A DNA stretch of 64,000 bases from Pristionchus mayeri (Eukaryota; Nematoda; Chromadorea; Rhabditida; Neodiplogasteridae): positions 11,284,001 to 11,348,000 of the forward strand of contig BTRK01000004.1 in assembly GCA_036245805.1 (NCBI GenBank), in the 5' to 3' direction. The position numbers and the translations under genes are program-made. This document shows positions 21,532-32,762 of the stretch, piece by piece. The notes beneath the pieces are model-generated. The model was not told the origin of the DNA and did no database searches. It worked only from the letters and a program-made list of their open reading frames with translations. Numbering within the stretch: the stretch's first letter is position 1; each line of letters starts with the position of its first letter.

Positions 21532-22548
21532 TTATTGAAAAGGGGGCGGGGAGGGGCTCCATATCCGTTCTAGTTGTACTGGGGGTAGACAGGGGGGTGG
21601 TTCCGATATTGCGCCTGGTTGTGTCGATTCAGACGAGGGTGGGGGGTGAGGACGATTCGGGTGGGCAGGGTTATGATTCGTAGTGGAGGAGAAGACTGAA
21701 TCGCGTCTGCTCCTTGCCCTGTTCCGAGGAGGGGCGACATTGGTCTGAGGAGGACGGATCTGGCTGTGGGGTACGGTAGGACGGATCGAGGGGTTGGGTT
21801 CAGGACCGTTTCTCCCACAGCCTCGACCAGGAATATTGCGGCGAGCATCGTCCTTGTCGGCGAAAGAGGGGCGGATGTATACATCCTTGAAGAACGGCTC
21901 ACGGGAGACTCGATTGGCATGCTTCACGAAGAGAGCAGCATGCTTGCGAGTAGGAAGAACGACCTTCGTCAGTCGACAGTGAGGCGAACCAACCTCTGCG
22001 GGAGGCATCCTGTATACGGAGACTGGGAGACAGGGAATATCGGCAAGTGCAGTGAGTTTCACCACTTGATTGTAATCCCCCCATACTTGCTTCTCGTAGC
22101 TGAGGGATGAGTCGACTGGGAGGCGGGCGATAACCACACTCCTCTCGAGGTCGGAAGGTGTCTCGGGAGAGGGAGAGGGAATGGCATCTGTCTGGGTTTC
22201 GGCAGTCACGGGTACGGCTGTATGGGTACTAACATTCATGGGGGAATCTTCACGAGCATTGACTATTTCGGGTTCGTGAGTGATGGAGGGAGGGGAGGGG
22301 CGCGACTCCAACTCACGTATCCGCTCCTCAAGCCTGCGTGAGTACTTCTTCTCGTCCTCGATCGTGTTGTTGAGACGTATGCAAAAGTTGAAGAGCTGCT
22401 CGACAGTGGTCTCCACGGAGATAGGGCGAGTTTCCTGGTCTGCTGTGTCGTCCATTGCGTGTCTCTTTGGTCGGGGCGGTTGCGTGTTGTCGGTTGTTCC
22501 TGATGATGATGGAGAGGCAGGATGAGAAAAGACTTTCAGAATGTTCAT
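21532..22548 (-). CDS. LINE ORF1, nucleic-acid-binding protein
   Basis: The 338-codon frame lies about 110 bp before ORF2. It has a Ser/Pro-rich N-terminus, a probable coiled coil around residues 55-85 (EQLFNFCIRLNNTIEDEKKY), a central folded region, and a basic Pro/Arg-rich tail. This is the usual pattern of ORF1 proteins that coat the retrotransposon RNA. It appears intact. The assignment rests mainly on position. Confidence 0.75.
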   Translation of the reverse strand: MNILKVFSHPASPSSSGTTDNTQPPRPKRHAMDDTADQETRPISVETTVEQLFNFCIRLNNTIEDEKKYSRRLEERIRELESRPSPPSITHEPEIVNAREDSPMNVSTHTAVPVTAETQTDAIPSPSPETPSDLERSVVIARLPVDSSLSYEKQVWGDYNQVVKLTALADIPCLPVSVYRMPPAEVGSPHCRLTKVVLPTRKHAALFVKHANRVSREPFFKDVYIRPSFADKDDARRNIPGRGCGRNGPEPNPSIRPTVPHSQIRPPQTNVAPPRNRARSRRDSVFSSTTNHNPAHPNRPHPPPSSESTQPGAISEPPPCLPPVQLERIWSPSPPPFQ

Positions 22549-22745
22549 CTCATCTCACCGTTGCTGGTACCGATTCAGAAGGGGGCACAGTCGGTACGCT
22601 GTGCGAGCTGGTTCCTCGCCGGGAGGAAGGGAAGAGCGAGGCGAGAGAGCACGCGAAAGTGAGAGAGCGATGGAGAGGGAGACAGGGTCACCTCTCACAA
22701 TGAGGGAAGAGACTAGACTGAGGGAAGAGACTAGACAATGATTGT

Positions 22746-24453
22746 TAATTTTCGGAGGAAACAAAGGCGTGGTGCGGTAAATTCAAATTTCCCGCCTCAC
22801 TGAGCGTCAGCTGCGCTCAGTATTATATACTCAGTCCTACCCGGCACTGGCCGGGTCGATACAATCAACCTCATTCTAGGTTGCTTTATCGGGATACGAT
22901 CCCTATTCCCTCCCACCCTCCCTGAAATTTTTCTTAGCTCGTTTGTCAGGTTTGGTTGTTCCGCTCAGTCTACTCGCGACCCGGTGTTGCAGTTTCCAGG
23001 TGTGTTAGATCGGGGTTCTCGCTGCTTCAGCTCTTTCGTCAGAGGCAAGAATCCGAATGGATCCTCTTCTTGCTTTTCCTCCCTCTCCCTCCCCTCCCTT
23101 CCTCGACGTTCAGTTCGTTTTTCTCCATTCCGCCAGGGCGGCTTGTCCTCTGTTTCTCCGAGGGGTAGGATGAGTCGGCCAAAAGTCGGTTTCCTTACTC
23201 CATACTCCTAGAAGCAATAGGTCGCATTTCCTTCCTTCGGAGCGGCAAGTTCTGGAGTAGCCCTCGGCTTGTTGTGGTCTTGGACCAAGGCGCTTCAGCC
23301 CCGTTCCTCCCCGACTACAAGCCGCTCCCCTCCCCCCTCCCTCTGCTCTCTCTTTTCAGGTTCTTCTTCGTCTCGGGCGGCTCCTCCTCCCGCTGTCACA
23401 GCTAAGACAGTCACCGCTGTCACAGTTTCCCTGTACACTTCTTAGTCTCCCTGTTTAAGGTTCGCGCAGTATCGGCCATCGTCGAGGGAAGGAGGAGCGC
23501 CCGCGTCTCCGTTGTGGTCGCCGAGGGAGAGGTCCGCTCTCCGCTCCCGTCGCCCCGGGCCTCACTCCCCTCCCTTTCCCCTCTCTTTCTCCCCTCCTTC
23601 GTTTTTAGTCCCATACCCCATGGATCCCTGGCTCGTTTGAGTTGTTGGTTTTGGTACGATAAAGCATCCACGCCTTTGTGATGTTTCCGAAAATCACATT
23701 ATGTTGGATACGGAGGGAACGTAGTGACGGGAGGAGTAGACATAATTCCTTTTTCAAAGTGTGTCAATTCCTTCTGTGAGATAAATTAGGGTCGTTCATA
23801 GATTTACTACTAATCTTATCGGCTCAATTGAACATTTCTCAAAAACAAAAATAGTTTGGCAGAAGTGGAGAGAGCAGCGAGAACGAAGCGGCCAGCCTGC
23901 ACATAAATTGCATACCTTTCCAGATCTCTGTGTTTCGGGATTATGGCGATCAAAGTGATCACAACAAGTTACAAGGACGATTCGGCAGGATGATGGGTAA
24001 GTGCCCAGAGTCAAGGAGAACGACAGCCACAGGAGACCGTTCAAGTTGTTAAGCACACAGAGTTTCAGGGTTGGAGGCCCGCAATGAGTTGCCATCGCAA
24101 ACAGACTTGCACAAAAAATGTGCAATAAAAACTCGCAATCGAACTTCTCACCCTCCGCTTCTCCTTTGTATTCTTTCACTCTACAACACCGATCATAGAG
24201 ATGGAGGAATGCGAATGACCGTTGAGTCCACAGGATGTCTCCGAAACGAGTTTCTCTGACAGCCGTGCTGCAGTGCTTCTGAGATGCACTTTTGTCGTGT
24301 GTGCTTGTGTCACAACACCCCCCCCCCCTCCCCCGGCTACTATCTCCACTCCAGTCAATCACTTTTTGTTTTCGAGAAATGTAAAATTGGGCGTATGAGA
24401 TCAGTAATAGGATGAGCTTTTGTCGTCTATGTATGGGTGCATCTCCATCAAAG
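22746..24453. other. GC- and pyrimidine-rich region bounded by a 25-bp inverted repeat
   Basis: AATTTTCGGAGGAAACAAAG (from about 22748) and its inverted, slightly diverged copy ending at about 23694 bound a ~950-bp stretch of CT-rich sequence. No coding region is supported. A 188-codon minus-strand frame at 23796-24362 has no recognisable similarity and low-complexity composition, so I do not call it. The stretch may be an older insert or part of the 5' region of the LINE. Confidence 0.45.
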
Positions 24454-24674
24454 CTTGGACGAACCCCAGAGCTTCCCTGATACTTTCCGGTGTCACTTTG
24501 TCAGAAACTGAAATTTCAAAGTATCCAAAGACAAGGAGTTATAGCAAACTTGAGAGGCTCTCCGATTTTGTAGACTATGTTTGGTGATCGATTGCCCGGG
24601 ATTTTGCCCTTGAAGATGGCATTGGAAGAGGCAACGTCGAATAGTGCGGCTGCTATCCACATGAATACGAACAT
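24454..24674 (-). pseudogene. Truncated astacin (NAS) gene, first two exons only
   Basis: Exon 1 starts at 24674 with a signal peptide (MFVFMWIAAALFDVASS) and NAIFKGKIPG. Exon 2 reads SDKVTPESIREALGFVQ. Both match the complete gene at 27199-28301 closely, including splice phase. Exactly after FVQ (about 24454), where the intact gene continues ENTCINF, the sequence changes to something unrelated. The catalytic domain is absent, so this is the remnant of a tandem duplication. Confidence 0.8.
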
Positions 24675-25094
24675 CTCGGAAGCTCGAGGGATGAAAGTAA
24701 GATCTTTAAATATGCGATTTATCCCTCGGATTTTAATTGATTGGAACGCAAGCTGGTAATCCCGGAAACAATTTTTTTATTGATTCTTTATTGGAATCCA
24801 TCAATTTCCAGCCACTGAATGAACAGTTCTCGATTGTATTTCCTGAATTGCTCTTGCGCATTACTGTCAATTTCGAGTTATATGATTTTCTTGACATTTC
24901 CAATTTTCGATTTGTCGGCACTGATTTTATCCTTCCTAGAATATTTATTTGCCAACAATGAAATATACACTCTAATTAGGTTAAAATTTATTATTTACTG
25001 TGGCAAAGATGGAAAGTGTGCAGAGGCGACCAGAGGTTTATCGAATGAAGACTTTAATACATCAATCTTATTTAGAACTGAATTTAAAGAATTA

Positions 25095-26275
25095 TTGGGG
25101 TGTCCGGAAAGTTCGTATAATGCTTCGGAAAATTCAGTTCGCGATCAAATGCAGTGATTGCGCAATCTGTTTGTCAACAACGTATTGCATCATTCTGACG
25201 TTGAGTAGTGAGAGGATTTAATCAGTCTCCTAGTTGCTACATTGATTCTTGTGATGGACTCCCATCTCTACCTCCGAGCAGTTTTACTTCATTACTACCG
25301 TCTTGGCCGATCCGTGAAGGAGGCCCACTCTGCCCTGGCCCAGTCGGAAGGAGCTGACGCCCCCTCCATACCCTGCTATAAGTGGTTCTCCCGCTTCAAG
25401 AAAGGGGAGTTTGGAATCGATTATCAACCCCGCTCTGGACGCCCTCCCTCCCTCGATCAGCCTCTCGTTCTCCGCACACTGAAGCGCAAGCCCATGGCCA
25501 GTGTGCGTGAGTTGAAGAAGGATACTGGTACTCCCAGATCAACGGTGTCCGATATCCTCCATCGATCTGGGAAGAAGCCGAAACTCCCACAAGTGATTCC
25601 CCATGACCTCTCCCCCGAACAGCTGAAAAATCGTGTTCAAGTCTGTCGGGAATTACTCCATCGTAGATCCAATCTTCGATGGGTCAATTCAATGGGTGGA
25701 TGCAGATGAGAAGCCCACGCCCGTCCCGAAGAAGGAAGAGCACGGAAAGAAGGAACTCCTCTGCTTCTTCTTCTCAGTGCTGGGTCCCATCTACTGGGAA
25801 ATCCTCGCCCCTGGCACCAGCATCAATGCCGACCTCTTCTCTGAACAACTGGAAGATGTCGCGATCAGAGTCCCTCCCAGACTCCTGAACCAGGGCAAAA
25901 TTCTTCTTCTGATGGACCATGCTCGCCCACATCGAGCGAAGATGACCCAGAAGAAAATGGACGAGCTGAAGATCGAGAGGATTCCCCATCCACCGTATTC
26001 CCCGGATCTCTCCCCATGCGACTACCACTTCTTCCGCTCTCTCTCTGACTTCTGCAAAGGAAAGAAGTTCAAGAATCGAGATGAAGTTGTGAGGGCTTTC
26101 GTGAACTGGGCGGTCTCGAAGAAACCCGCATTCTGGAAGAGAGGAATCGAGACCCTGCCCAATCGCTGGAGGGAGGTAGTGAGAAAGAAGGGGGCATACA
26201 TTGGTCACTGAGAATTGTAAAGCATTGAATAAAAAATAAAAACAAAAAAATATACGAACTTTCCGGACACCCCAA
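25095..26275 (+). mobile_element. Mariner (DD34D) copy 1, internally deleted
   Basis: The ends TTGGGGTGTCCGGAAAGTTC and GAACTTTCCGGACACCCCAA are inverted, with TA on both sides. It is 1181 bp and almost identical to the copy at 45924-47162, implying recent activity. It inserted between the two astacin copies. Confidence 0.95.
25254..26211 (+). pseudogene. Mariner transposase, frameshifted copy 1
   Basis: It starts MDSHLYLRAVLLHYYRLG with the paired helix-turn-helix region. A 56-bp deletion after RRSNLRWVNS (about 25690) removes the first catalytic aspartate motif (ATDEKWIT in copy 2) and shifts the frame. Downstream the second (LLLMDHARPHRA) and third (YSPDLSPCDYH) aspartates and the proper C-terminus (VVRKKGAYIGH) remain. 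It cannot encode an active enzyme. Confidence 0.95.
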
Positions 26276-27198
26276 TATGAACCAAAAGAAAATGATCAGT
26301 GAAAGTACGCAAACCGTAGGAAGTGTAGGAAAATATTCTTATTAATTCATAATTAGTGAAAACATCAGAAAGACCCATGTGTCACGCATTTTGATACATA
26401 GTCAGACATCACATTAGAGCGGTGTTTAAGGTTCAACAAACTACTGAGAGAATGCGTTTCTCTTCGGTAACCGTAATCCATGTTAAAAAAAAACAGTTTT
26501 CAACAGTTTCAATAACACATGAAGTAACAAGTGCAATACACGAAGGAACCTAAAATATTTTTAAAAAAACGAATTGAAATTTTTTCATTTCAGAAATCCG
26601 AAGCAAGCATTGAGAAGGGAAATTGTTGTTTTTCCGTCTCTCATCGTCCCGTCTGCACACGACTTTCGAGAGTTTCTGAAATTTTTTTTACAGAATTCGG
26701 TGTGTAAAATATTAGGTTGGTGCATAAGTTTTTTCCAATTTTGGACGTGAAATTCAAAGTCTCTAGTGCACTTTGCACTCACATCTTTCCGACCATATTC
26801 TTGTCGCCATCATTGATCTCCACGGCGTATTGGATGCATTCAGTTGCGGGCAGTCTCGTACCACTTGTAGCCCACGTGTTCACTTCCACTTTGATTTTTT
26901 TTGCCTGCGGGCGCCTGTATGTATTTAATATTTATTTTGGGCATTACTAGGAACCCCACCATCCCTTCGTGCCAATATCAGTGCGTTTCATATTACCGTT
27001 TCATGGAGTTGATAAAAAAATAAATTTTAAGCATTAACCTCGATGATATCCCAGACGTTCTCTCCTCGGTTGAAGAAGTCGTCGCTGAGCTTTCGCTTGC
27101 TTCTTTGTTCCTGGTTATACATGTCGACACGAACTTCTCGAACGTGACTTCTCTTGCCCTTTAATTTTTAGATTCACGTCAGTACTTCAATCAAGTAA
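26276..27198. other. Intergenic sequence with one solitary mariner-type terminus
   Basis: TTAGGTTGGTGCATAAGTTT at 26712, preceded by TA, is the terminal repeat of an irritans-like mariner, but no matching inverted end is visible nearby. Nothing else is supported. Confidence 0.5.
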
Positions 27199-28301
27199 TC
27201 AAACTTCACACGACAGCTTCACTAGGTTTCGTGGTTTCTCACAGAGATTTCCAGTGTAGTACTTGTTGCACATGCATCTGAACAATTCGACTTCAACCTT
27301 TTTATAATTTGGTTCAAATACTTGTTACAATCGCGGGGATGCGTGTAGCCTCCGTTCAAGCAATTGGGCTTCGTCGTGCATTTTCCTGCACAAAGTCAAA
27401 ATCAATTGAACACTATGATATGATTGGTATATAGTCGAAAAGAACTCGCCATCACAATTGAACAGCCAATTGATAGTGCGGTAATGGGTGAATGAGGGGC
27501 GGACACCCTGCGTGAACGTTCCCTCGAATCCCTCTCTGAGCGGCTTCGATACTGCAATTATAATTGAATTCGAGAAGGAACTGTCCGAATAGCATACCGA
27601 CAGCCTGATCAGTTGAGTGCATCACACTACCGTAGTCGTATTTCCACTCAGGAACCGGCACGGATTCACATGCATTAGTGTCAAACTGAAATCACAAGTT
27701 CAAGTAGCGGTATGCAACTTAACTATACCGAAGTGACTCCGTAATTGTTGGGTCTGACTGCGATGTTGGCTCTCCAATCATTTCGATTCTGTGTGTGGCA
27801 CAATCCGAGAAAGTGTCCAAGCTCGTGCACCATTACTGTTCTCTGCAAGAGCATGCCCATATAGCGAACGATTACGATGAACGATATACCGAAGAAACAC
27901 AGTTTCCAATCTCGAATACTCGAATACTCGAATTGCCGGCTATTCTGCAGCTCCACGTACTGTAACCATTTTGAATCAGGAGCTGAAATTATACTATTCT
28001 AAGATCGCAATTTTTCATATTCATACATCGATCTTTTTCCCAGGAGCCTTCGACGAATCGATGAAATTGATGCACGTGTTCTCTTGGACGAACCCCAGAG
28101 CTTCCCTGATACCTTCCGGTGTCACTTTGTCAGAGACTACAATTTCAGAGTATCAAAGGCAAGGAATGATTGCAAACTTGAGAGGTCTCCTATTTGGTAG
28201 ACGATGTTTGGCAATCTTTGGCCAGGGACTTGGCCCTTGAAGATGGCATTGGAGGAGGCAAATTCGAACAGGCCCGATGCTATGCACAGGAAGACGAACA
28301 T
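27199..28301 (-). CDS. Astacin metalloprotease with C-terminal EGF-like module (NAS family)
   Basis: The start at 28301 gives a signal peptide (MFVFLCIASGLFEFASS) and a short propeptide. Exon 2 (to 28136) reads SDKVTPEGIREALGFVQENT then CINF. The next exon reads YSTWSCRIAGNSSIRVFEIG. The catalytic exon holds the zinc site VMVHELGHFLGLCHTQNRND. The next gives the Met-turn YDYGSVMHS. The final exons read TFTQGVRPSFTHYRTINWLF and an EGF-like pattern (CTTKPNCLNGGYTHPRDC, then KCMCNKYYTGNLC), with a stop at 27199. Such enzymes are secreted zinc endopeptidases acting on cuticle and other matrix. Two features are odd: HTQNR replaces the usual HEQxR after the third zinc histidine, and one intron appears to use a GC donor (GATG|GCGAGT). 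All exons join in phase, so the gene looks functional. Confidence 0.85.
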
Positions 28302-28429
28302 CTCGGCAGTTGGATAATCTGATATTCCTCCAGAAGGCGCATCTTTAAATACGCTGTTTCTGCATGGGATTTCAGTGGTTGGAACGCAAGCTGGGGTCCG
28401 AGGATCGGAAAAAAAATGAATGGATTCGG

Positions 28430-28495
28430 AAGAATCTCTTCATTCCACGCACTCTCTCGCTTGATAAGCGAGAGAGCACGTAGAATAATGAGAGT
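28430..28495. repeat. Palindromic MITE core, copy 3
   Basis: CTCTTCATTCCACGCACTCT faces GAGAGCACGTAGAATAATGAG around a TTGATAA loop. It sits upstream of the intact astacin gene within the segment duplicated from 24.7-24.9 kb; the first copy lacks it, so it arrived after the duplication. Confidence 0.7.
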
Positions 28496-28682
28496 CAGTT
28501 CCGACGACGCAATCTGTGAATCCGTCATTCGGATTCATTGCTGGAATCCGTCCGTAATAGGGAAGTTCCAGCCAATCAATGAACTGTTCTCGATTGCTCT
28601 TTTCGATTACATTTTAACACGTCATTCGTCCAGGTCTATTTGAATTTATGAATTTCCAATATTTCTGACTAACTGAGAGGCG

Positions 28683-28745
28683 AAGTGGCGCAATGGTTTA
28701 TAGCACACCCTACCATTACACGGAACCCGGACTCGATGTTCAGAC
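28683..28745 (+). repeat. tRNA-like (SINE-type) sequence
   Basis: AAGTGGCGCAATGGTTTATA resembles a tRNA A box and D-loop, and GGACTCGATGTTC about 40 bases on is a worn B box. No cloverleaf with a paired acceptor stem forms, so it is a tRNA-derived repeat or tRNA remnant rather than a working tRNA gene. Confidence 0.4.
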
Positions 28746-30484
28746 ATGATACTACCTCCGCCTCACCAAATGCCCATCGGGGATTTGAGAGTGGTGACTA
28801 GAACATGCTGGCACACAGGTCTGGAGAAAGGTGAGCAATCGACTAACACTGCCCAAGCTAGCACTAGCCTAGCTGTGTAAAAACAATCAGGTCTCGAAGG
28901 CGGGATGTGCCTTTGCCTTCGCGCAGCATTTTCATATCGGTGACATGCGTTTAGTAGTTTTCCAATGTGATTGTTTGCGTCTTCATTGTTCGTCTCTGAT
29001 CTCAGGACGTCATTGCTTTCTGTCTCAAACAATTTTCAAGGAAATTGCGGGATTTCGAATTTTAACTGTCCTCCCTTGAGATTGCTGCACCCTTTCCACT
29101 CTCCACGCCTGATATTTCCGACTCAATGTGAGACTCGATGTGAAAAATTTTCAATGTGGAAAATGTGAAAAAAATGTGAAAAATCAATGTGTTTGTGTGA
29201 AAACAACCACGAAAGTCGCCTTGACCTCGGCTTTTACGGTTGATCGAAACCGTAAGTGTTAGTCCACTATGGAGATACGCTATTATTGGAATATATTCTT
29301 GAAATAATTTTCCGAATTTCGATTCTAATCGGCGTCAGGTGCAGGTAATCAACCATTCGAAGCATCGAGCCACCACAATTCAACAATTTATGTTAATTTA
29401 TCAAACCTCGCATGTTCAGATGATCCTCTTCCAGAATGCTCTTCGCTTACATTCGTGCTGTGTCAAGCACAGCAAAGAAAAATGAGTGAATTACGAAAGA
29501 CGACGAGAGGAAAGACTCAAAAGGATAAGATGCAGTGAGAAACAACTAAAATTAAAGCGAATGTAGAAGAAAATGAGAAGAATCATTTCTCATCCTTGTA
29601 TTATCAACCTTTTTTAAAACTTAAAGGAAGTGGTAGTGCATCGAAAAATCCCTCTCAGTAGTGGATTCTGCTCACTTTCCCACAAATATTGAGGAGATAA
29701 ATGTATACTAAGATTGTAGTAGCGAGAAAACGGCTAATATCGTATGCAAAAAACCTCGATAACAAGAATCTTACCCATCTATCGAGTACAATTATGATAC
29801 GATTCTTATCGTAAACAAAAAAAAAGTCCATAACAAGCCTAACCGAGTACATTTATAAATTCACCATGATGTTATCTGAAGAGACGCTAGATATTGTTGA
29901 TCAAAACGAAAACATGTTCATCGCATTTACACCGTTTATCGATTAATATTATTTATATTAATTTGTTATCTTAGCCACAAAACTGGATGTTTTTCAAATA
30001 TGTTTATGACATAGCGACACAAAGAGGAAATTGTTTTTGGTTAGATACATAGGCTCTATATCAGTATCCAGCCCCGGAGTCATTTGGCTACCCAATTCCT
30101 ATGTGTTACCCTATATTTAAGAGAAAGTATTGATATTTGTGTACACTCGAGCCGAATCTTTGCCTAATCCTTGAAAATCTTACATCCGTTGTTTTCTCTT
30201 TTGTATTATTCTACTACAATTTCACAGGCTCTATGATATGTAAAATCGGAATTATTTTCAGGATCAACTCTGAAAAATACGGATGGGAAAATTGTTTCAT
30301 TTAGTGTATTCCACATGACTGATCCAAATAAGATTATGCTTTTGGCCGTTTGTCGATATCTCATCTCTGAATCGCGCTAGAGGTCATAAAGTACGTGAAA
30401 ATGTGTCAACAGAAAGCGGCAGAAAAGCGAGACGAGGAAGACTGGTCCATGTTATGGTGGAATAATATTACGCAAAATGTACGG
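28746..30484. other. AT-rich intergenic sequence
   Basis: I find no supported coding region, tRNA or transposon in this stretch. Confidence 0.45.
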
Positions 30485-31526
30485 GGTTGGTCCCAGAGCC
30501 GGCTTTTAGGAAGTTTCCGGTTTTGCACCTGGCTCTACTGTATCTAAACCCCCAGATGAGTTACAGAGATGTAATTGGGCTTAAATTGTTCGGAAAAATA
30601 TTTCAAGAAGCCTCAAATTGGTCCCTAATCAACCAAAACAACATTTAGAATTGTTTCTGACCTCAATACAGTACTCCCATAGGGTCAAAATTACGACCAG
30701 ACCAGAAAATTGAAAATCGATTTTCAGACCCTTCTCGACTTGGGAGTGGGGCCCATATGTTCTAAATCAATTTCAAATAATGTAGAAATGTTATTCTAAC
30801 CAATACATATAAAGGGCGCACCTATAAATACGAAATTTTATTTGAGGGAACGAAGGAAAAGTGCAAAACCACTTTAGGTCAACATAGTGCTAGCGCCCCG
30901 ACTCCGACATAGCTAGAAATGTAGTGCACGATGAGCTAAACATTTCATCTGAAGAAAGTGAGTCTCTATCTTTTCGCTGAAGCGCGCTACAGAGGCTAGA
31001 AGATGGCCAGAAACGGGCTATCATCCCCCGAGAGCGCGTGCTCTAACCGTCTGGCGCTCTCGCCGCCTGACCTCCCGCTCCCTCCCCTCTATTTAGCGCT
31101 CTCCCGCACGCGTTTCCAGTCGGTTTTAGCCAAATTCTAGGCCCTGTAGCGCGCTTCAGCGAAATGATAGAGACTCACTTTCTTCAGATGAAATGTTTAG
31201 CTCATCGTGCACTACATTTCTAGCTATGAGTCGGGGCGCTAGCACTATGTAGACCTAAAGTACAGTTTTTGACATTTTCTTTGGTTCCCTCAGAGGAAAT
31301 TTCATATTTATAGGTACGCCCTTTATATGAATAGCTTAGAAGAACATTCCTACATAATTTGAAATTGATTTAGAACATATGGGCCCAACTCCCAAGTCGT
31401 GAAGGGTCTAAAAATCGATTTTAAATTTTCTGGTCTGGTCGTAATTTTGACCATATGGGAGTACTATATTGAGGTCAGAAACAATTCTAAATGTTGTTTT
31501 GGTTGATTAGGGACCAATTTGAGGCT
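30485..31526. repeat. Foldback element with ~400-bp arms
   Basis: Left arm about 30609-31008 and right arm about 31127-31526 are inverted copies, for example GAAAGTGAGTCTCTATC facing GATAGAGACTCACTTTC and ACATATGGGCCC / GGGCCCATATGT. The spacer is GC-rich with CGCTCTC motifs. The leading part 30485-30608 (CCGGCTTTTAGG ... CCAGATGAG) is shared with the left arm of the foldback at 47.9 kb, linking the two families. Confidence 0.85.
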
Positions 31527-31529
31527 ACT

Positions 31530-31850
31530 AGCTGACAGTTGGAGGTAAAGGGGTGTTTTGGTATATGACCCATTCTGACGTCGCCGGACAAAATTCACGC
31601 CCTTTTTGCTTACCTCCTTCAATTTGGCTAATTTTTGGCGTGAAGTTAGGCACACATAGAGTCTATCAATCGCGCATAGTTATTCAGGGCAGATTTCCGA
31701 TTTCTAGAATTCGGTCATTTTTGGTCGGGCCCGACAACCCCGCACTGGGACGTGCACGGGGAATGACATGCTCAACATAAAAGTTGTAGAAAATGTTTTC
31801 AGCTTTCGTTCCGTAGGTGATTCTCTCGTGATGTCTCTCTCATAAATATT
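31530..31850. repeat. Diverged relative of the 12.6-14.2 kb repeat
   Basis: The phrases CTAATTTTTGGCG, GTGAAGTTAGGCACA and CATAAAAGTTGTAG occur in the same order as at 13690-13860 and, in part, 59690-59710, with a diverged GGCCCGACAACCCCGC between. Confidence 0.6.
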
Positions 31851-32105
31851 GAGCAAACAATCAAAATTCGGCTAGAACTAACGTTAAGGAGCTGAAATAA
31901 TTGCAAGATACACGTGCCAATATGCGTTCTTCACTCAAATTTTAAAATCGAAATCGAATCGATATGACGAATCGATGCCGCCGTGATCGAATTAGTATAT
32001 AATCATATGGAAAATTCTTCATTGAGACATAAGGTCCTCATCCGAGAGATTGCGAAGGAAGCGAAATTGACTGTAAGAGGATGCGATGAGAACGGGAGAA
32101 GGCGC

Positions 32106-32654
32106 CTAAAAAGTGAATGTGGGTTGTGAAACCCCATCATCTGCTTGCTGGAAAAGATCAATCTGGGCATAGTAGAACGGAACATAAACATCCACAGTTA
32201 TGCGATTCCCATTGGAGATTTATGATAATTTACTTCTAGCGCAATATCAGGGTTTCAAATTTCGCTCTCCCAATCGAGATATGGATTTGCAAAATCTAAT
32301 AGCTAACCGGATTCTGTTCCGTGTGAATCCACTCGAGACGATAGTTTTCACCGTCGTTGTTGTCCCAGAAAGTGGCGTCGGAAACGAAGTAAGACACGCA
32401 CATTTCACAGAGCGAGTCATCCTGAATGGTAAGGAGAATGAGCTGCAGTACTCGAGGCTCGAGGCATTTTCTCTTCATTTTCCTTTCACTCTTTCTTATC
32501 CACTCGAATGGCAAATACTAGATATTACCTCGTAAGGGACAGCTAGCGCGAAGCAGAACACATCAATGTCGTGGTTGCCGAACAATTTATGCGAGAAGGA
32601 AGCCAATAGTTTTCGTTGCGATCTCCAGCCATCCGTCGTGTAACGGACAACCAC
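32106..32654 (-). CDS. Glycogen-targeting protein phosphatase 1 subunit, CBM21 domain (C-terminal exons)
   Basis: Exon 32529-32654 reads VVVRYTTDGWRSQRKLLASF then DIDVFCFALAVPYE. Exon 32308-32421 reads SLCEMCVSYFVSDATFWDNN then DGENYRLEW. Exon 32106-32162 closes with IDLFQQADDGVSQPTFTF and a stop. The series VxVRxTxDxWxS, DxFxF and YWDNNxGxNY (here FWDNNDGENY) defines the CBM21 carbohydrate-binding domain of PPP1R3-type subunits, which bring PP1 to glycogen. The exons join in phase. The upstream part with the RVxF PP1-docking motif and the start of CBM21 is not visible: immediately beyond 32654 lie a TCAA repeat, a LINE tail and the 6.26-kb inverted repeat. Confidence 0.8.
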
Positions 32655-32716
32655 CTGCAAGGGATTATTGAAATCATCAATAATTTCAGCGAGAACAGAT
32701 GCAAATAATTTAGTAG

Positions 32717-32746
32717 ATCAATCAATCAATCAATCAATCAATCAAT
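32717..32746. repeat. TCAA tetranucleotide repeat
   Basis: About seven ATCA/TCAA units abut the LINE 3' fragment. Read on the LINE's strand it is a (TTGA)n tail, the kind of short repeat on which CR1/RTE-like elements end. Confidence 0.8.
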
Positions 32747-32762
32747 TTATCCTATCAGGCGG

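Larger units (their letters stand above)
17335..22745 (-). mobile_element. CR1-like non-LTR retrotransposon, full length but damaged
   Basis: Read on the minus strand it has a 5' leader, ORF1 (21532-22548), ORF2 with an AP-endonuclease (20329-21420) and reverse transcriptase (17725-19290), and a 3' UTR down to about 17335. The UTR is recognised because a second copy of its last ~200 bp lies at 32763-32958. Damage: a frameshift in the A-rich run near 20340, a 912-bp mariner-type element within ORF2, and an in-frame TGA at about 18628. The two-ORF layout with AP-endonuclease, and the reverse-transcriptase sequence, fit the CR1/L2 group. The exact 5' end is uncertain. Confidence 0.85.

Noticed and set aside
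20714..22110. Plus-strand open frames across the LINE
   Set aside because: They are reverse-strand shadows of LINE ORF1 and ORF2.
23796..24362. 188-codon minus-strand open frame
   Set aside because: No recognisable family, Cys/His-rich and Gly-run composition from local base bias, and no start or splice context.
32200..32535. Plus-strand 111-codon open frame
   Set aside because: It is antisense to the CBM21 exons, whose splice signals and FWDNNDGENY motif are on the minus strand.
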